This document shows, piece after piece, positions 26,325 to 36,627 of a stretch of DNA of 64,000 nt. Within the stretch, counting starts at the first letter, position 1, and each line of letters begins with the position of its first letter. Source of the DNA: Nocardiopsis metallicus. Lineage in GTDB: Bacteria; Actinomycetota; Actinomycetes; Streptosporangiales; Streptosporangiaceae. Where the stretch lies: assembly GCF_014201115.1 (NCBI RefSeq), contig NZ_JACHDO010000001.1, forward strand, positions 1,178,001-1,242,000, written 5' to 3'. The position numbers were made by a program, and so were the translations under genes. The notes beneath the pieces were generated by a model. That model saw only the letters and a program-made list of their open reading frames with translations. It ran no database searches and was not told the origin of the DNA.

Positions 26325-28331
26325 CCTCGGTTGATCAACGACACCACGGTCAGGTTCAACGCTCAGATCCGGGACCGGGACTCCTACTGGGTGGGTCAGC
26401 AGGTCAAGTCCCAGTTCGAGTGGAAACTCACCGGGGTGGACGAACGGTTGGGAACCGCCGACTCGACCTATGTGACCGTGGGTAAGTGGTCGGGCGGCTC
26501 CTACCGGCCGGTCACCGCTAGAGATCTACCGGAGCGGGAGTTGATCGCCTACCGGGTGCGCGGCCATGACCGCTCCCACTGGGGACCGTGGTCCTCGTGG
26601 TGCTTTATTCAGGTCGACACCACCAAACCCGACTCCGGCCCTGAGGTGACCTCCACCGACTACCCGGCTGGCGATGAAGCCCACGGTTCGGTGGGTCGTT
26701 CGGGGGAGTTCACCTTCGCCAACAACGGTGTCGAGCAGGCCACCAGTTACCACTACAGCGTCAACGACGCGACCTGTGCCACCGAGATCGAACTCGATTC
26801 ACCGGGAGCGTCGGTGACGGTGCCCATCACCCCGACTCGTGATGGGCCGAACCTGATCCACGCCCGCATCACCGACGGCTTCGGTAACTCCTCCGAATGC
26901 GGTTTGGTGTATGTCTTCACGGTTGCTCCGCCCGCTGATTCGGTCTCCTACTTCCCGCTGGATGAGGGACAGGGGAATACCGCTACCGACGTGATGGACG
27001 CGGGCCGCACCGCGAACGCCTCGGGCGGCATCGACTGGACCCGAGGTCGGATCGGCCATCGTCAGGGGGGTTCCTACCGGCTGGAGGGAACCGCAGTGAA
27101 CACCGGTGGTCAGTCGCTGTTGAACACCCCCGAAGCGGTCATCGACACCACCGAGGCCTTCTCCGCCTCGGCCTGGGTGTACCTGGATGAGCAGCCCAGT
27201 ACGAATGTCACGGCCCTGGCCCAGGAAGGCGACTTCCAGTCAGGGTTCCATCTGGGCTACCAGGCCGGATCAACACGCACCTGGACCTTCAAGATGGCCC
27301 CGCACGACGACGGGCCCACCTCCGGCGGTGCTGGTTGGGTCTACGCCCACGCCACCGAACCCGCGCAGCTCGGCGTGTGGACCCACCTGCTGGGCACCTA
27401 CAGCCCCGACACCGGCGAACTCACCCTGTACGTCAACGGTGTGGAGCAGTCCCGCAACCAACACCCCCAGGCCTGGAACGCCCAGGGCGGTCTGGTGATC
27501 GGCGGTGCCAAGCACCAGGGCGATCTGACCTACCACTGGCCCGGGGCCATCGACGACGTACGGGTGTGGGACCGGATGGTCTTCGACCAACCACTGACCG
27601 AGGACGACGGAGAACGTTCCGAGGTGTGGGAACTGGCCAACCGCCCCGCGGCGTTGGAAGGGCGCTGGAAGCTCGACGAGAGCGAGGGCACCGTGGTGGC
27701 CGACTCCTCCGACCACGGCCTGGACGGCACCTTGCACGCGGACCCGGCCACCGCCTGGAACCGGGCACTGAACGACGTCACCTTCGCCCCCGGGGTGACC
27801 TTCGACGGCGCGGGCGAACACATCCGAGCCGAGTCGGCGATCCGCACTGACCGTTCCTGGAGCGCGGCGGCCTGGACCCGTCTGGACGAGGCCTCGGGCA
27901 ACGGAACGATGGTCTCCCAAACGGGCGCGGAGCAGTCCGGGTTCCTGCTGGGCCACCAGTCCGGTTTCGACGACAAGTGGGTACTGGAGACCGCTGCCGC
28001 TGACGTGGCCGGGTCCGGGGCGGGCCCCTGGTCGCGGGCGATCTCCGACCACGCGGCCGAGTTCGGGACCTGGACCCACCTGGTGGCCACCTACGACCAC
28101 GCCACCAACGAGCTCACCCTGTACGTGAACGGCCAACGCCAAACCACTGTGGGTGAGTGGCGTACCCCCTGGCACGCCAAGCACGGCACGGTGATCGGCC
28201 GGGCCTGGCGGATGGGCCAGGACGATCTGTTCGCAGGTCAGGTCTCCGACGTCCACCTCTACCAAGGGGTGCTGTCCCAAAACGACATTTACAACGTCTA
28301 CGAGGGCCTGATCCCGACGAGCTCCCTCTGA
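26325..28331 (+). CDS. LamG-domain protein, continuation of the DNRLRE gene after the TAG
   Basis: 668 codons in the same frame as the preceding gene. Independent translation could use a TTG at 26331. A linker region with WSSWCFIQVDTTKPDSGPEV resembles bacterial Ig-like spacers. Two concanavalin/LamG jelly-roll domains follow, each with the FSASAWVYLDE or WSAAAWTRLDE strand, ELTLYVNG(V/Q), and a terminal DDVRVWDRM or SDVHLYQGVL strand. LamG domains bind carbohydrates or proteins outside the cell. Without readthrough this part has no signal peptide and could not be exported. The frame is perfectly kept, so the TAG is recent, suppressed or a sequencing error. Confidence 0.75.
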   Translation, partial: PRLINDTTVRFNAQIRDRDSYWVGQQVKSQFEWKLTGVDERLGTADSTYVTVGKWSGGSYRPVTARDLPERELIAYRVRGHDRSHWGPWSSWCFIQVDTTKPDSGPEVTSTDYPAGDEAHGSVGRSGEFTFANNGVEQATSYHYSVNDATCATEIELDSPGASVTVPITPTRDGPNLIHARITDGFGNSSECGLVYVFTVAPPADSVSYFPLDEGQGNTATDVMDAGRTANASGGIDWTRGRIGHRQGGSYRLEGTAVNTGGQSLLNTPEAVIDTTEAFSASAWVYLDEQPSTNVTALAQEGDFQSGFHLGYQAGSTRTWTFKMAPHDDGPTSGGAGWVYAHATEPAQLGVWTHLLGTYSPDTGELTLYVNGVEQSRNQHPQAWNAQGGLVIGGAKHQGDLTYHWPGAIDDVRVWDRMVFDQPLTEDDGERSEVWELANRPAALEGRWKLDESEGTVVADSSDHGLDGTLHADPATAWNRALNDVTFAPGVTFDGAGEHIRAESAIRTDRSWSAAAWTRLDEASGNGTMVSQTGAEQSGFLLGHQSGFDDKWVLETAAADVAGSGAGPWSRAISDHAAEFGTWTHLVATYDHATNELTLYVNGQRQTTVGEWRTPWHAKHGTVIGRAWRMGQDDLFAGQVSDVHLYQGVLSQNDIYNVYEGLIPTSSL

Positions 28332-28419
28332 ATCTCGCCCCCACCCACCCCCACACCTCACCCCATTACTCGTTCACTGAACCCGGCGGCAACGACGACC
28401 GCCGGGACGGAGGCCTCCT

Positions 28420-31400
28420 GTGTCCGAATACCCTTCCACCAACAAAGACGGCGTCGACGAACCCGTATCCAGAGGTGCTCGCGTCCGTCGCGTACTGAGC
28501 CGGGGACTGTCCAACACGGTCGCCCTGGCGGTGGTGGCGACGCTGCTGGCGGCCCCCTCCTCACAGGCCACCCCTCAGAACTCGGCTCCGGAGGTCGAGG
28601 ACGAGCCGTGGATCGAGGGTAACGAGGTCGTCGCCGCTGCGATCGAGGAGGATGACGCGGCGGACGAGGCATCGATCTCCACACTGGAGCAGGTGCGCTG
28701 GCCCGAGCCGGAGACCGCTGACCTCACCGCCGAGGCGGACGGGACCGAGGACGTGGACGCGCTGTCCACCATGGCCCAGGACGAGGGCGCCGTGGTGGGT
28801 ATCGGCACTGTACCCACCGAGGTCATGGACACATGGGAGATGCCCTTTCCCGTCGAGGAACCCTTGGAGGATGCTGACCTTCGCGAGGAACGACGCGCGC
28901 CCAGGGAACCCGACGGTGAGACCTCTCCCGAGGGTGTCACTGAGCCCGAGCCGGAAACCGAACCGAGCGAAGACCCGGGCGAGGAACACCCCGAGGCCGA
29001 AGAGAGCGACGAGGGGGACGGGGGAGAGGCGGCCGAGGACGAGACCGCTGACGCTGAACCCGTCGAAGACGAGGTCCCCCAGCCAGTGGAGTCAGCGCGG
29101 GTCGAGCTCCTCAGCAAGGAAGAGGCCGCCGAAACGGGGGTGGACGGACTCCTGCTCGAGGTGACCCGCACCGACGGCATCCAAGCGCCCGGCCCGGTCG
29201 AGGTCGTGCTGGACTACTCCGAATTCGACTCCGCCTTCGGCGGTGACTACGGATCCCGGCTCCGCCTTGTGGCCCTGGCCGACTGCGACACCGACCAGGA
29301 AGAGGAGTGCACCCGGGCCTATGACCTGGGGTCGGTCAACGACCCGGCGACCAAGACTCTGAGCGTCATCGCTCCGGCCACCACCTCCGGGGTGATGCTC
29401 ATGGCCGCATCCGGAGGGGGCGGCGGCAACGGCGGGAACGGCGACTACCAGGCCAGCGACCTGTCACCCTCGGCCTCCTGGGACGTGAGCCTGCAGACCG
29501 GTGACTTCTCCTGGACCTACCCGCTGGAGATCCCGGACGTGGCCGCCGACCTGGCACCCGACATCGCCCTGTCCTATTCCTCTGGCTCCGTGGACGGCCG
29601 TACCGCCTCCACCAACAACCAGGCCTCCTGGATCGGTGAGGGCTTCGACTACCACCCCGGTTTCATCGAGCGCACCTACATCCCCTGTGCCGAGGACGGG
29701 CAGAAGGACCCGAACAAGACCGGGGACATGTGCTGGAAACGACACAACGCCACCCTGTCCCTGAACGGCATGTCCAGTGAACTCCTCTTCGACTCCGACG
29801 GCACCTGGAGAATGCGCGGCGACGACGGTTCCAAGGTCGAACGCCTGACCGGTGCCACCAACGGCGACAACGACGGTGAGTACTGGAAGCTCACCACCAC
29901 CGACGGCACCCAGTACTTCTTCGGCCGCAACCGCCTGCCCGGCTGGTCCTCGGGAAAACCCGAGACGAACTCGGCCTGGACCATGCCGGTCTACGGCAAC
30001 AACTCCGGGGAGCCCTGCCACAAGTCCTCCTTCGCTGACTCCTGGTGCCAGCAGGCATGGCGGTGGAACCTCGACTACGTCGTCGACGTGCAGGGCAACG
30101 TCATGACCCTGCACTACACCAAGGAGAAGAACCACTACGGCCGCAACATGAAGGCCGACGACGCCACCCCCTACGACCGCGGCGGGTACCTGCGCCGTAT
30201 CGAGTACGGGCTGAACAGCGACGACGTGTTCGCCACCGCCCCGGCCCGGGTGAACTTCACCGTCGCCGAGCGCTGCCTGGCCACCGATTCCTTCGACTGC
30301 GCACCCGAAAAGCGGGAGAAGACCAACGCCAAGCACTGGCCCGACGTACCGCTGGACCAGGACTGCAAGGCCGGGGCCAAGTGCACCGACAAACTCTCAC
30401 CGACCTTCTTCACCACCAAACGGTTGGACAGGGTCGCCACCCAGATCCACGACGGTTCGTCCTACTCCACCGTCGACTCCTGGAAGTTCGAACACCTCTT
30501 CCCCGCGCCCGGTGACGGAACCGACCCCACCCTGTGGTTGGACTCCATCACCCACACCGGCCACGTGGGCGGCACCCTGGCCAACCCCTCGCTGACCTTC
30601 GCGGGTACGCCCATGCCCAACCGTGTGGACTCCACCAGCGACGGTGTGGCACCGCTCAACAAGTGGCGGATCACCGCCGTCTACACCGAGACCGGCGGCC
30701 AGCTCGACGTCTCCTACTCCGACCCGGACTGCATCGCCGGATCCACCCCTACCCCGCACACCAACACCAAGCGCTGCTATCCCGTCCGGTGGGTGCCCAG
30801 CGGGCGCGGTGACGACGACATCACCGACTGGTTCCACAAGTACGTCGTCACCCAGGTGGCGGAAGTCGACCTGGTCACCGACCAACCGGACGTGGTCACC
30901 ACCTACGACTACCGGGGCGGCGGTGCCTGGCGGTACATGGACGCCGACGGGTTCACCAAGGACGACAAGCGCACCTGGTCCCAGTGGCGCGGCTACGAGG
31001 TGGTCCGCGTCCGGAGCGGACTCGCCGACGAGACCCAGTCCGAGGAGGAGCACCGCTTCTTCCGCGGTATGCACGGCGACCACCTGCCCAGCGGTACTCG
31101 AAGCGTGAAGGTCACCGACACCGAGGGCGGTGAGCACACCGACCACGACCGCTACAACGGCCAGACCCTGGAGACACTGACCCGTAACGGGCCCGGCGGG
31201 GAGGTGGTGGAGAAGGAGATCAGCCTGCCCTGGAGCCGTAAGACCGGCTCACGCACCTACTCCTGGGGCACCGTGGAAGCCCACATGGTCGACACGGCCT
31301 CGGTCCGCAGCTACGCCCCCCTGGCCGAGGGCGGTTGGCGCCAGCACCGCGTCGACACCACCTATGACGACTACGGCCTACCTATCGAGGTCTTCGACCG

Positions 31401-34400
31401 CGGTGACGTCTCGGTGAGCGGGGACGAGGTGTGCGCACGCACCACCTACACCCGCAACACCGCCAAACACCTACTGGAACTGGCTTCCCGGGAAGAACTG
31501 GTGTCCGTGGGGTGTGACGCGACCCCCGACCGTCCCAAGGACGTGATCGGCGACATCCGCACCCACTACGACGGCAAAGCCTTCGGAGCCACCCCCACCC
31601 ACGGCGTGCAGACCTCCTCCGAACGACTGGTCGGCTACGACGGCTCCACCCCCCGCTACCAGGTCACCGAAAACTCGACCTTCGACCGGTACGGGCGCCA
31701 GCTCACCCAGACCGACGCCGAAGGCAACACCACCACCACGCAGTACACCGACCACACCTTGGGCGGTAACACCACCAAGATCACCACCACCAACCCGCTC
31801 GGCCACACCAGCACGATCGAGCTCGACCCCGCACGTTCACTCACCATCGCCGAGATCGACTCCAACGGCAAACGCACCGACCTGGCCTACGACCCTCTGG
31901 GGCGTCTCACCGAGGTCTGGCTCGCCGACCGGCCCAAAGCCCGGCTCACGCCGAGTATGAGATTCGGCTACCACCTGTCCAAGGATGCCCCTACCTACGT
32001 CACCAGCAGCGCGCTCAACCCCCACGGCGACTACGTCACCAGCTACCAGATCCACGACGGCTGGCTACGCGTACGCCAGACCCAGACCCCGACCTCCGGG
32101 GGCGGGCGCCTGATCAGCGACATCCTGCACGACACCCGCGGACTCCAGGTCCAGACCCGAGCCGCCTACCCCAACGAGGACGCTCCCAGCGGCACCCTCT
32201 TCGTCGTCAACAACACCGATGAGATCCCCCGCTACACCCTCGCCGTCCATGACGGGGCCGAACGCCCCCTCCACCAGATCCAGATGTCACGGGGCCAGGA
32301 GCAGTACCGCACCACCACCGAATACGCGGGCGAACAGACCCGGATGACCCCGCCGGAAGGCGGCACCGGCACCACCACCATCACTGATCTGCGCGGCAAC
32401 ACCGTCGAACTACGTCACCACCACGGACGCCAACCCACGGGTGACTATGACGCCATCCACTACACCTACACCTCCAGCGACGAACTGGAGACCGTCACCG
32501 ACACCGCGGGCAACGAGTGGCGCTACACCTACGACATCAACGGGCGCCGCACGGCCAGCACCGACCCCGACACCGGCACCACCACCTACACCTACGACGC
32601 GCTGGACCAGGTGACCTCCAGCACCGACGCACGCGGTCAGACCCTGGCACACGTCTACGACGCGCTCGGCCGCAAAGTCGCCCTGCATGAGGATTCCACC
32701 GACGGCCCGCTGCGCATCGAGTGGGTCTACGACACACTGGCCAAGGGGCAGCTGACCTCCACCACCCGTCACGACGGTGACCTGGCCTACAGCAACCAGG
32801 TCCTGTCCTACGACGACCTGTACCGGGCGATGGCCACCACCGTCACCATCCCCCAGGAAGAAACCGGACTGGGCGGCACCTATCGGTTCATCACCCGCTT
32901 CAACCCCGACGGCAGCATCCGCAGCCACGTCTCCCCTGCCGCGGGCGGGCTCTCGCAGGAGAACATCAGCTACACCTACGACAACCTGGGCAGGGTAACC
33001 GCTGTGGCCGGTGACGGTGCCTACGTCACCGCGGCTGAGTACTCCAAGGTCGGCAACCTCGTCATGCGGATCCTGGCGCGTACCTCCAACAGCGCCAACC
33101 GCTACTGGCAGGCGTGGGACTATAACCAGGCCACCAACCGCCTCAACGAAAGCTGGGTCACCCCCCGGTTCGGCACCGGTTCCCTGCAACACCTGCACTT
33201 CGCTTACGACGACGCAGGCAACATCCTGTCCCTGCGCGACGAGCCCAGCGACAGCGAACGCCCCGCCGACGTGCAGTGCTTCGCCTACGACCACATGCGC
33301 CAGCTCACCGAGGCCTGGACCCCCGACGCCACCGGCGCCGGGGCCTGTCAGGCGGCCCCGCAGGTGGAGGACCTGGGAGGCCCCGCCCCCTACTGGCACT
33401 CTTACACCTACGACGCCGTCGGCAATCGTGTCACCGAAACCCAGCACGGCGGCATCGGCGGTGCCACCGAACGCACCTACACCCACCCCAATGCGGGCCA
33501 GGACCAGCCCCACACCCTCACCCAGGTCCACGAGAGCGGTCCCGCAGGTGAGCGGTTGGAGCACTACGGCTACGACGAGGCCGGCAACATGGTCTCGCGC
33601 ACCACTCCCGCCCACGAACAGGGCCTGGAATGGGACGCTGAAGGGCTCTTGGTCCGCGTCGAAGATGCCTCCACCGGGGTGAGCACCTACACCTACGATG
33701 CCAACGGCGACCGACTCATCCGCCGCGACGCCACCACCTCCACCCTCTACCTGCCCGGCATGGAGATCCACCACGAACGCACCACCCTGGTCACCCGGGC
33801 GCTGCGCTTCTATGAGCACCACGGCGAGACCATCGCGGTCCGAGACGCGGACAACAACGTCACCTGGGTCTTCGCCGACCACCACGGCACCGGACAGCTG
33901 GCCGTGGCAGCTGAGGGCGGGGAGATCACCCAGCGCCGCTTCACCGCTTTTGGAGCCGACCGCAGCGTCGGCGCGGGGGCCTGGCCCAGCGAGCACGGGT
34001 TCGTCGGCGGCACGATCGACGCCTCCACCGGCCTGACCCAGATCGGGGCTCGCGCCTATGACGCGGCGCTGGGCCGGTTCATCTCGGCCGACCCGGTCAT
34101 GGACGTGGCCGACCCGCAGCAGATGCACGGGTACGCCTACGCCAACAGCAACCCGGTCAGCTTCACCGACCCCGACGGGCTGTTCCTGCGCAAAACCTGG
34201 AACAAAGTTCGCCGTACTGCCAGTCGAGTGAAGAACCGTGCCCGTACTTCGGTGCGACGGGTGTGGAACTCCTCGCGAGTACGCAACATCCGCTCCACGG
34301 TGCGGCGCACGGTGGTCTCCCGGGCTCGGCGCACGCACAGCTTCGTGAATCGGACGGTGCGCCGGGTTCCCCAGCGTCCGCGCAACTTCATCGCTGGTGT

Positions 34401-35508
34401 GGGCAGTGTCTTGACCTGGAGTCCGGCGCGTGTCCTGGGTGATTACGCGGTGCGTAAAACCGGTCGTGGAATGACCTGGGACCAGCAGTTGGCGAGTGTG
34501 GGGATCAACTCCAACTCTGGTGCGTTCAAGGCTGGCGAGGCGACCGTCGATATCGCTGTGGAGGCGGCGACCGGTCCCATCCCCGCGGGTACCGGCCTGC
34601 GGGCTCTACGTAACGGCGACAAGCTTTCGGGTCTGTTCAATAAGTTCCGTCGTGGTGGGAGCAGTCGCTGTAACAGTTTCGCTGCGGGCACGTTGGTGGT
34701 GATGGCCGACGGCAGTACCAGACCCATCGAAGAGGTTCAGGTCGGTGAGCAGGTGTTGGCCACCGACCCCGAAACGGGGGTGGAGGGCCCGCGCGAGGTT
34801 TTGGCGACCATCGTGGGGTCGGGGGTCAAGACCCTGGTCGAGATCACCGTGGACACCACCACCCAGGTCGAGCTCGCGGGCCTGGAACAGGGTGAGTTCG
34901 AGGAGACGGGCGCTCGTCCGGGGCCGATGGTGTTGGGCGATGTCATCATCGCCACGGACGAGCACCCCTTCTGGTCCCCGGAACTGGATGCCTGGATCGA
35001 TGCCATCGATCTGGTGCCGGGGATGTGGTTGCTCTCCTCCGAGGGCACTCTGGTCCAGGTCACCGGGCTCCATGCCTGGGTACAGCCTGCCACGGTCCAC
35101 AACCTCACCATCCAGGGCATCCACACGTACTATGTACTCGCTGGGCAGACTTCGGTTCTGGTTCATAACAGTGGAGGATGTCTTCCTGCCCTCCGGGATT
35201 GGGGCAGTCAGCGATTCCAGTTCGGGAATCAGTCCTTCTTGCTTGATAAGAAGGGAATGGAGCACATCCTCACTCGTCATCACCCGAATTATTGGGATGG
35301 CTCGGTAAAGAAGACGCAGTCCTTCTTCGATTCGAGAATGAGTGTTGGCGACGTCCAAGGTGCTATCGGTCAAGTCATGCGGCAGAACCGCGATACGCTG
35401 GTTCAGCGAGGAAGTCAGGGCATGTACCAGATTCGCGGTAATGTTAAAGGCATCGATTATGTACTCGGCATGAACAGAGGTCGAGTGGGTCAGTTCTATC
35501 CGGAATAG
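28420..35508 (+). CDS. RHS/YD-repeat polymorphic toxin with Hint domain and EndoU-like RNase C-terminus
   Basis: 2362 residues from a GTG. The parts in order are a basic N-terminus with a hydrophobic export segment (about 24-50), a long acidic region, an SpvB/YD-repeat shell (about 350-1900) and the RHS core end, GRFISADPVMDVADPQQMHGYAY (about 1886-1908). An Arg-rich linker and a Hint self-cleaving domain then follow, from Cys2084 (CNSFAAGT) to VHNS (2249-2251). The toxin is residues 2252-2362, with HILTRHHPNYWDG (His2282, His2287/2288), KKTQSFF and a final VGQFYP strand. This pattern fits bacterial EndoU ribonucleases. The RHS shell encloses the toxin and Hint may release it into a rival cell. 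The immunity candidate starts 22 bp downstream. Confidence 0.9.
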   Translation: MSEYPSTNKDGVDEPVSRGARVRRVLSRGLSNTVALAVVATLLAAPSSQATPQNSAPEVEDEPWIEGNEVVAAAIEEDDAADEASISTLEQVRWPEPETADLTAEADGTEDVDALSTMAQDEGAVVGIGTVPTEVMDTWEMPFPVEEPLEDADLREERRAPREPDGETSPEGVTEPEPETEPSEDPGEEHPEAEESDEGDGGEAAEDETADAEPVEDEVPQPVESARVELLSKEEAAETGVDGLLLEVTRTDGIQAPGPVEVVLDYSEFDSAFGGDYGSRLRLVALADCDTDQEEECTRAYDLGSVNDPATKTLSVIAPATTSGVMLMAASGGGGGNGGNGDYQASDLSPSASWDVSLQTGDFSWTYPLEIPDVAADLAPDIALSYSSGSVDGRTASTNNQASWIGEGFDYHPGFIERTYIPCAEDGQKDPNKTGDMCWKRHNATLSLNGMSSELLFDSDGTWRMRGDDGSKVERLTGATNGDNDGEYWKLTTTDGTQYFFGRNRLPGWSSGKPETNSAWTMPVYGNNSGEPCHKSSFADSWCQQAWRWNLDYVVDVQGNVMTLHYTKEKNHYGRNMKADDATPYDRGGYLRRIEYGLNSDDVFATAPARVNFTVAERCLATDSFDCAPEKREKTNAKHWPDVPLDQDCKAGAKCTDKLSPTFFTTKRLDRVATQIHDGSSYSTVDSWKFEHLFPAPGDGTDPTLWLDSITHTGHVGGTLANPSLTFAGTPMPNRVDSTSDGVAPLNKWRITAVYTETGGQLDVSYSDPDCIAGSTPTPHTNTKRCYPVRWVPSGRGDDDITDWFHKYVVTQVAEVDLVTDQPDVVTTYDYRGGGAWRYMDADGFTKDDKRTWSQWRGYEVVRVRSGLADETQSEEEHRFFRGMHGDHLPSGTRSVKVTDTEGGEHTDHDRYNGQTLETLTRNGPGGEVVEKEISLPWSRKTGSRTYSWGTVEAHMVDTASVRSYAPLAEGGWRQHRVDTTYDDYGLPIEVFDRGDVSVSGDEVCARTTYTRNTAKHLLELASREELVSVGCDATPDRPKDVIGDIRTHYDGKAFGATPTHGVQTSSERLVGYDGSTPRYQVTENSTFDRYGRQLTQTDAEGNTTTTQYTDHTLGGNTTKITTTNPLGHTSTIELDPARSLTIAEIDSNGKRTDLAYDPLGRLTEVWLADRPKARLTPSMRFGYHLSKDAPTYVTSSALNPHGDYVTSYQIHDGWLRVRQTQTPTSGGGRLISDILHDTRGLQVQTRAAYPNEDAPSGTLFVVNNTDEIPRYTLAVHDGAERPLHQIQMSRGQEQYRTTTEYAGEQTRMTPPEGGTGTTTITDLRGNTVELRHHHGRQPTGDYDAIHYTYTSSDELETVTDTAGNEWRYTYDINGRRTASTDPDTGTTTYTYDALDQVTSSTDARGQTLAHVYDALGRKVALHEDSTDGPLRIEWVYDTLAKGQLTSTTRHDGDLAYSNQVLSYDDLYRAMATTVTIPQEETGLGGTYRFITRFNPDGSIRSHVSPAAGGLSQENISYTYDNLGRVTAVAGDGAYVTAAEYSKVGNLVMRILARTSNSANRYWQAWDYNQATNRLNESWVTPRFGTGSLQHLHFAYDDAGNILSLRDEPSDSERPADVQCFAYDHMRQLTEAWTPDATGAGACQAAPQVEDLGGPAPYWHSYTYDAVGNRVTETQHGGIGGATERTYTHPNAGQDQPHTLTQVHESGPAGERLEHYGYDEAGNMVSRTTPAHEQGLEWDAEGLLVRVEDASTGVSTYTYDANGDRLIRRDATTSTLYLPGMEIHHERTTLVTRALRFYEHHGETIAVRDADNNVTWVFADHHGTGQLAVAAEGGEITQRRFTAFGADRSVGAGAWPSEHGFVGGTIDASTGLTQIGARAYDAALGRFISADPVMDVADPQQMHGYAYANSNPVSFTDPDGLFLRKTWNKVRRTASRVKNRARTSVRRVWNSSRVRNIRSTVRRTVVSRARRTHSFVNRTVRRVPQRPRNFIAGVGSVLTWSPARVLGDYAVRKTGRGMTWDQQLASVGINSNSGAFKAGEATVDIAVEAATGPIPAGTGLRALRNGDKLSGLFNKFRRGGSSRCNSFAAGTLVVMADGSTRPIEEVQVGEQVLATDPETGVEGPREVLATIVGSGVKTLVEITVDTTTQVELAGLEQGEFEETGARPGPMVLGDVIIATDEHPFWSPELDAWIDAIDLVPGMWLLSSEGTLVQVTGLHAWVQPATVHNLTIQGIHTYYVLAGQTSVLVHNSGGCLPALRDWGSQRFQFGNQSFLLDKKGMEHILTRHHPNYWDGSVKKTQSFFDSRMSVGDVQGAIGQVMRQNRDTLVQRGSQGMYQIRGNVKGIDYVLGMNRGRVGQFYPE

Positions 35509-35530
35509 TCACCATCTAGGGGCCTGAAAC

Positions 35531-35971
35531 GTGGTTGAGATTGAGACGTTCCTGAAGGGTGCGGACGGTGGGTTCGTGCGGTTGGAAGCCTGCCGTGTCC
35601 CGCCGCCCGACCTTGACTATATTGAAGGTGCCATCCGGATGTCCGTTGATGGATTAGAAATCATCGGCTTTGAAGAGTGGGACTACGTTGACCAGCTCTG
35701 GTGTTACATTGCCGAGATGGTGGCGAAAATGCAGTCGTTGGGTTACGCAGAGATATATTTCCCTGATCAGCCGATCAAGCTCGCTTTTCGGGTTGTAGGG
35801 TCTCGTACCTTGGTGGCCGCCAAGATTGGCAAGGAAACGAAGATGGTAGATGTTTCATCTGTGGATTTTCTGAAGGCTATCAAAGATGCTGGGATGGCCT
35901 TCTTTCAGAAGATGTCCGAGCTTGTCCCGGATAATTCTTATGCCGAGGCTCAGCAGGAATTGTCAGTTTAA
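35531..35971 (+). CDS. Probable immunity protein for the EndoU-like toxin
   Basis: 146 residues starting at a GTG, 22 bp after the toxin stop. The sequence is soluble and acidic with alternating strands and helices, and I do not recognise a named family. Its GC content is clearly lower than in the RHS shell, as is usual for exchangeable toxin-tip/immunity modules. Its position directly behind a polymorphic toxin is the main reason for the call. It should bind and inhibit the EndoU-like domain in the producer cell. Confidence 0.7.
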   Translation: MVEIETFLKGADGGFVRLEACRVPPPDLDYIEGAIRMSVDGLEIIGFEEWDYVDQLWCYIAEMVAKMQSLGYAEIYFPDQPIKLAFRVVGSRTLVAAKIGKETKMVDVSSVDFLKAIKDAGMAFFQKMSELVPDNSYAEAQQELSV

Positions 35972-36294
35972 AAAAGCAGAAGCTTCGCTGGTAGTTCTTG
36001 AATCCGGCGGGGTCTCTCGGGATCTTGACTGCAGTCAGCCTCGATTCTTCAGTGGTGGGGATGGGCTGAGGAGCGGTTGGGTTCCCCCCGGTTCGCCCCC
36101 GCGATGCGGGGGCGAGACCTTCGCGTGTCGCTGCGGGCCGCGCCGGGTTCCACCGTCCTCTTCCTCCCTCCTGCTGCTCGTCGGGGCAGGCCCGCCTCAT
36201 CTGAACGCGGGCAGCTCCCCCAACCGATGCCAGCACGAGGTGAACGCCCGTGGGTGGTGTCATACCGTCGTAGCAACACCGCAGGTCAGAAGGG
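35972..36294. other. Gene-free stretch with a short hairpin
   Basis: A 10-bp stem TCGCCCCCGC/GCGGGGGCGA (36093-36115, loop GAT) could end the toxin-immunity transcript. No gene is supported. The right part is probably the terminal region of the IS30-type remnant. Confidence 0.5.
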
Positions 36295-36627
36295 TTGCCG
36301 ATGGGGACACGACGGACGCTCACTTTGGAGGATCGCGAGGAGATCGCGCTCGCACACACACGGGGTGAGGGCGTACGCTCCATCGCCCGTGCTCTGGACC
36401 GGAACCCGTCCGTGGTCAGCCGGGAGATCGACCGCAACACCAGCAAGCGCGGCTACCGGGCCACCACCGCCCACCAGCGCGCCAGGACCCGCCGGTCCCG
36501 TCCCCAGCAGCGCCGCATCGACACCGATGCGATCGTCCGTGAGCGGGTCCTGGCCGACCTGGGCCGGGGCCGCACACCCCGCCAGATCGCGGGCCGGTTG
36601 AAGCTGGAGGCCGAGAACGCCAGTGTA
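36295..36627 (+). pseudogene. IS30-family transposase, N-terminal fragment
   Basis: About 110 codons match the N-terminus of IS30-type transposases: an HTH_38 segment (LTLEDREEIALAHTRGEG, then VRSIARALDRNPSVVSREI) and GRTPRQIAGRLKLE. The match ends near 36625, where unrelated minus-strand IS5-type sequence begins. The catalytic DDE core is absent, so the gene is dead. It may start at the TTG at 36295 or the ATG at 36301. Confidence 0.85.

Noticed and set aside
32410..34338. Open frame of 642 codons on the minus strand within the RHS gene
   Set aside because: Shadow of the repetitive YD-repeat coding sequence; no domain pattern or ribosome site.
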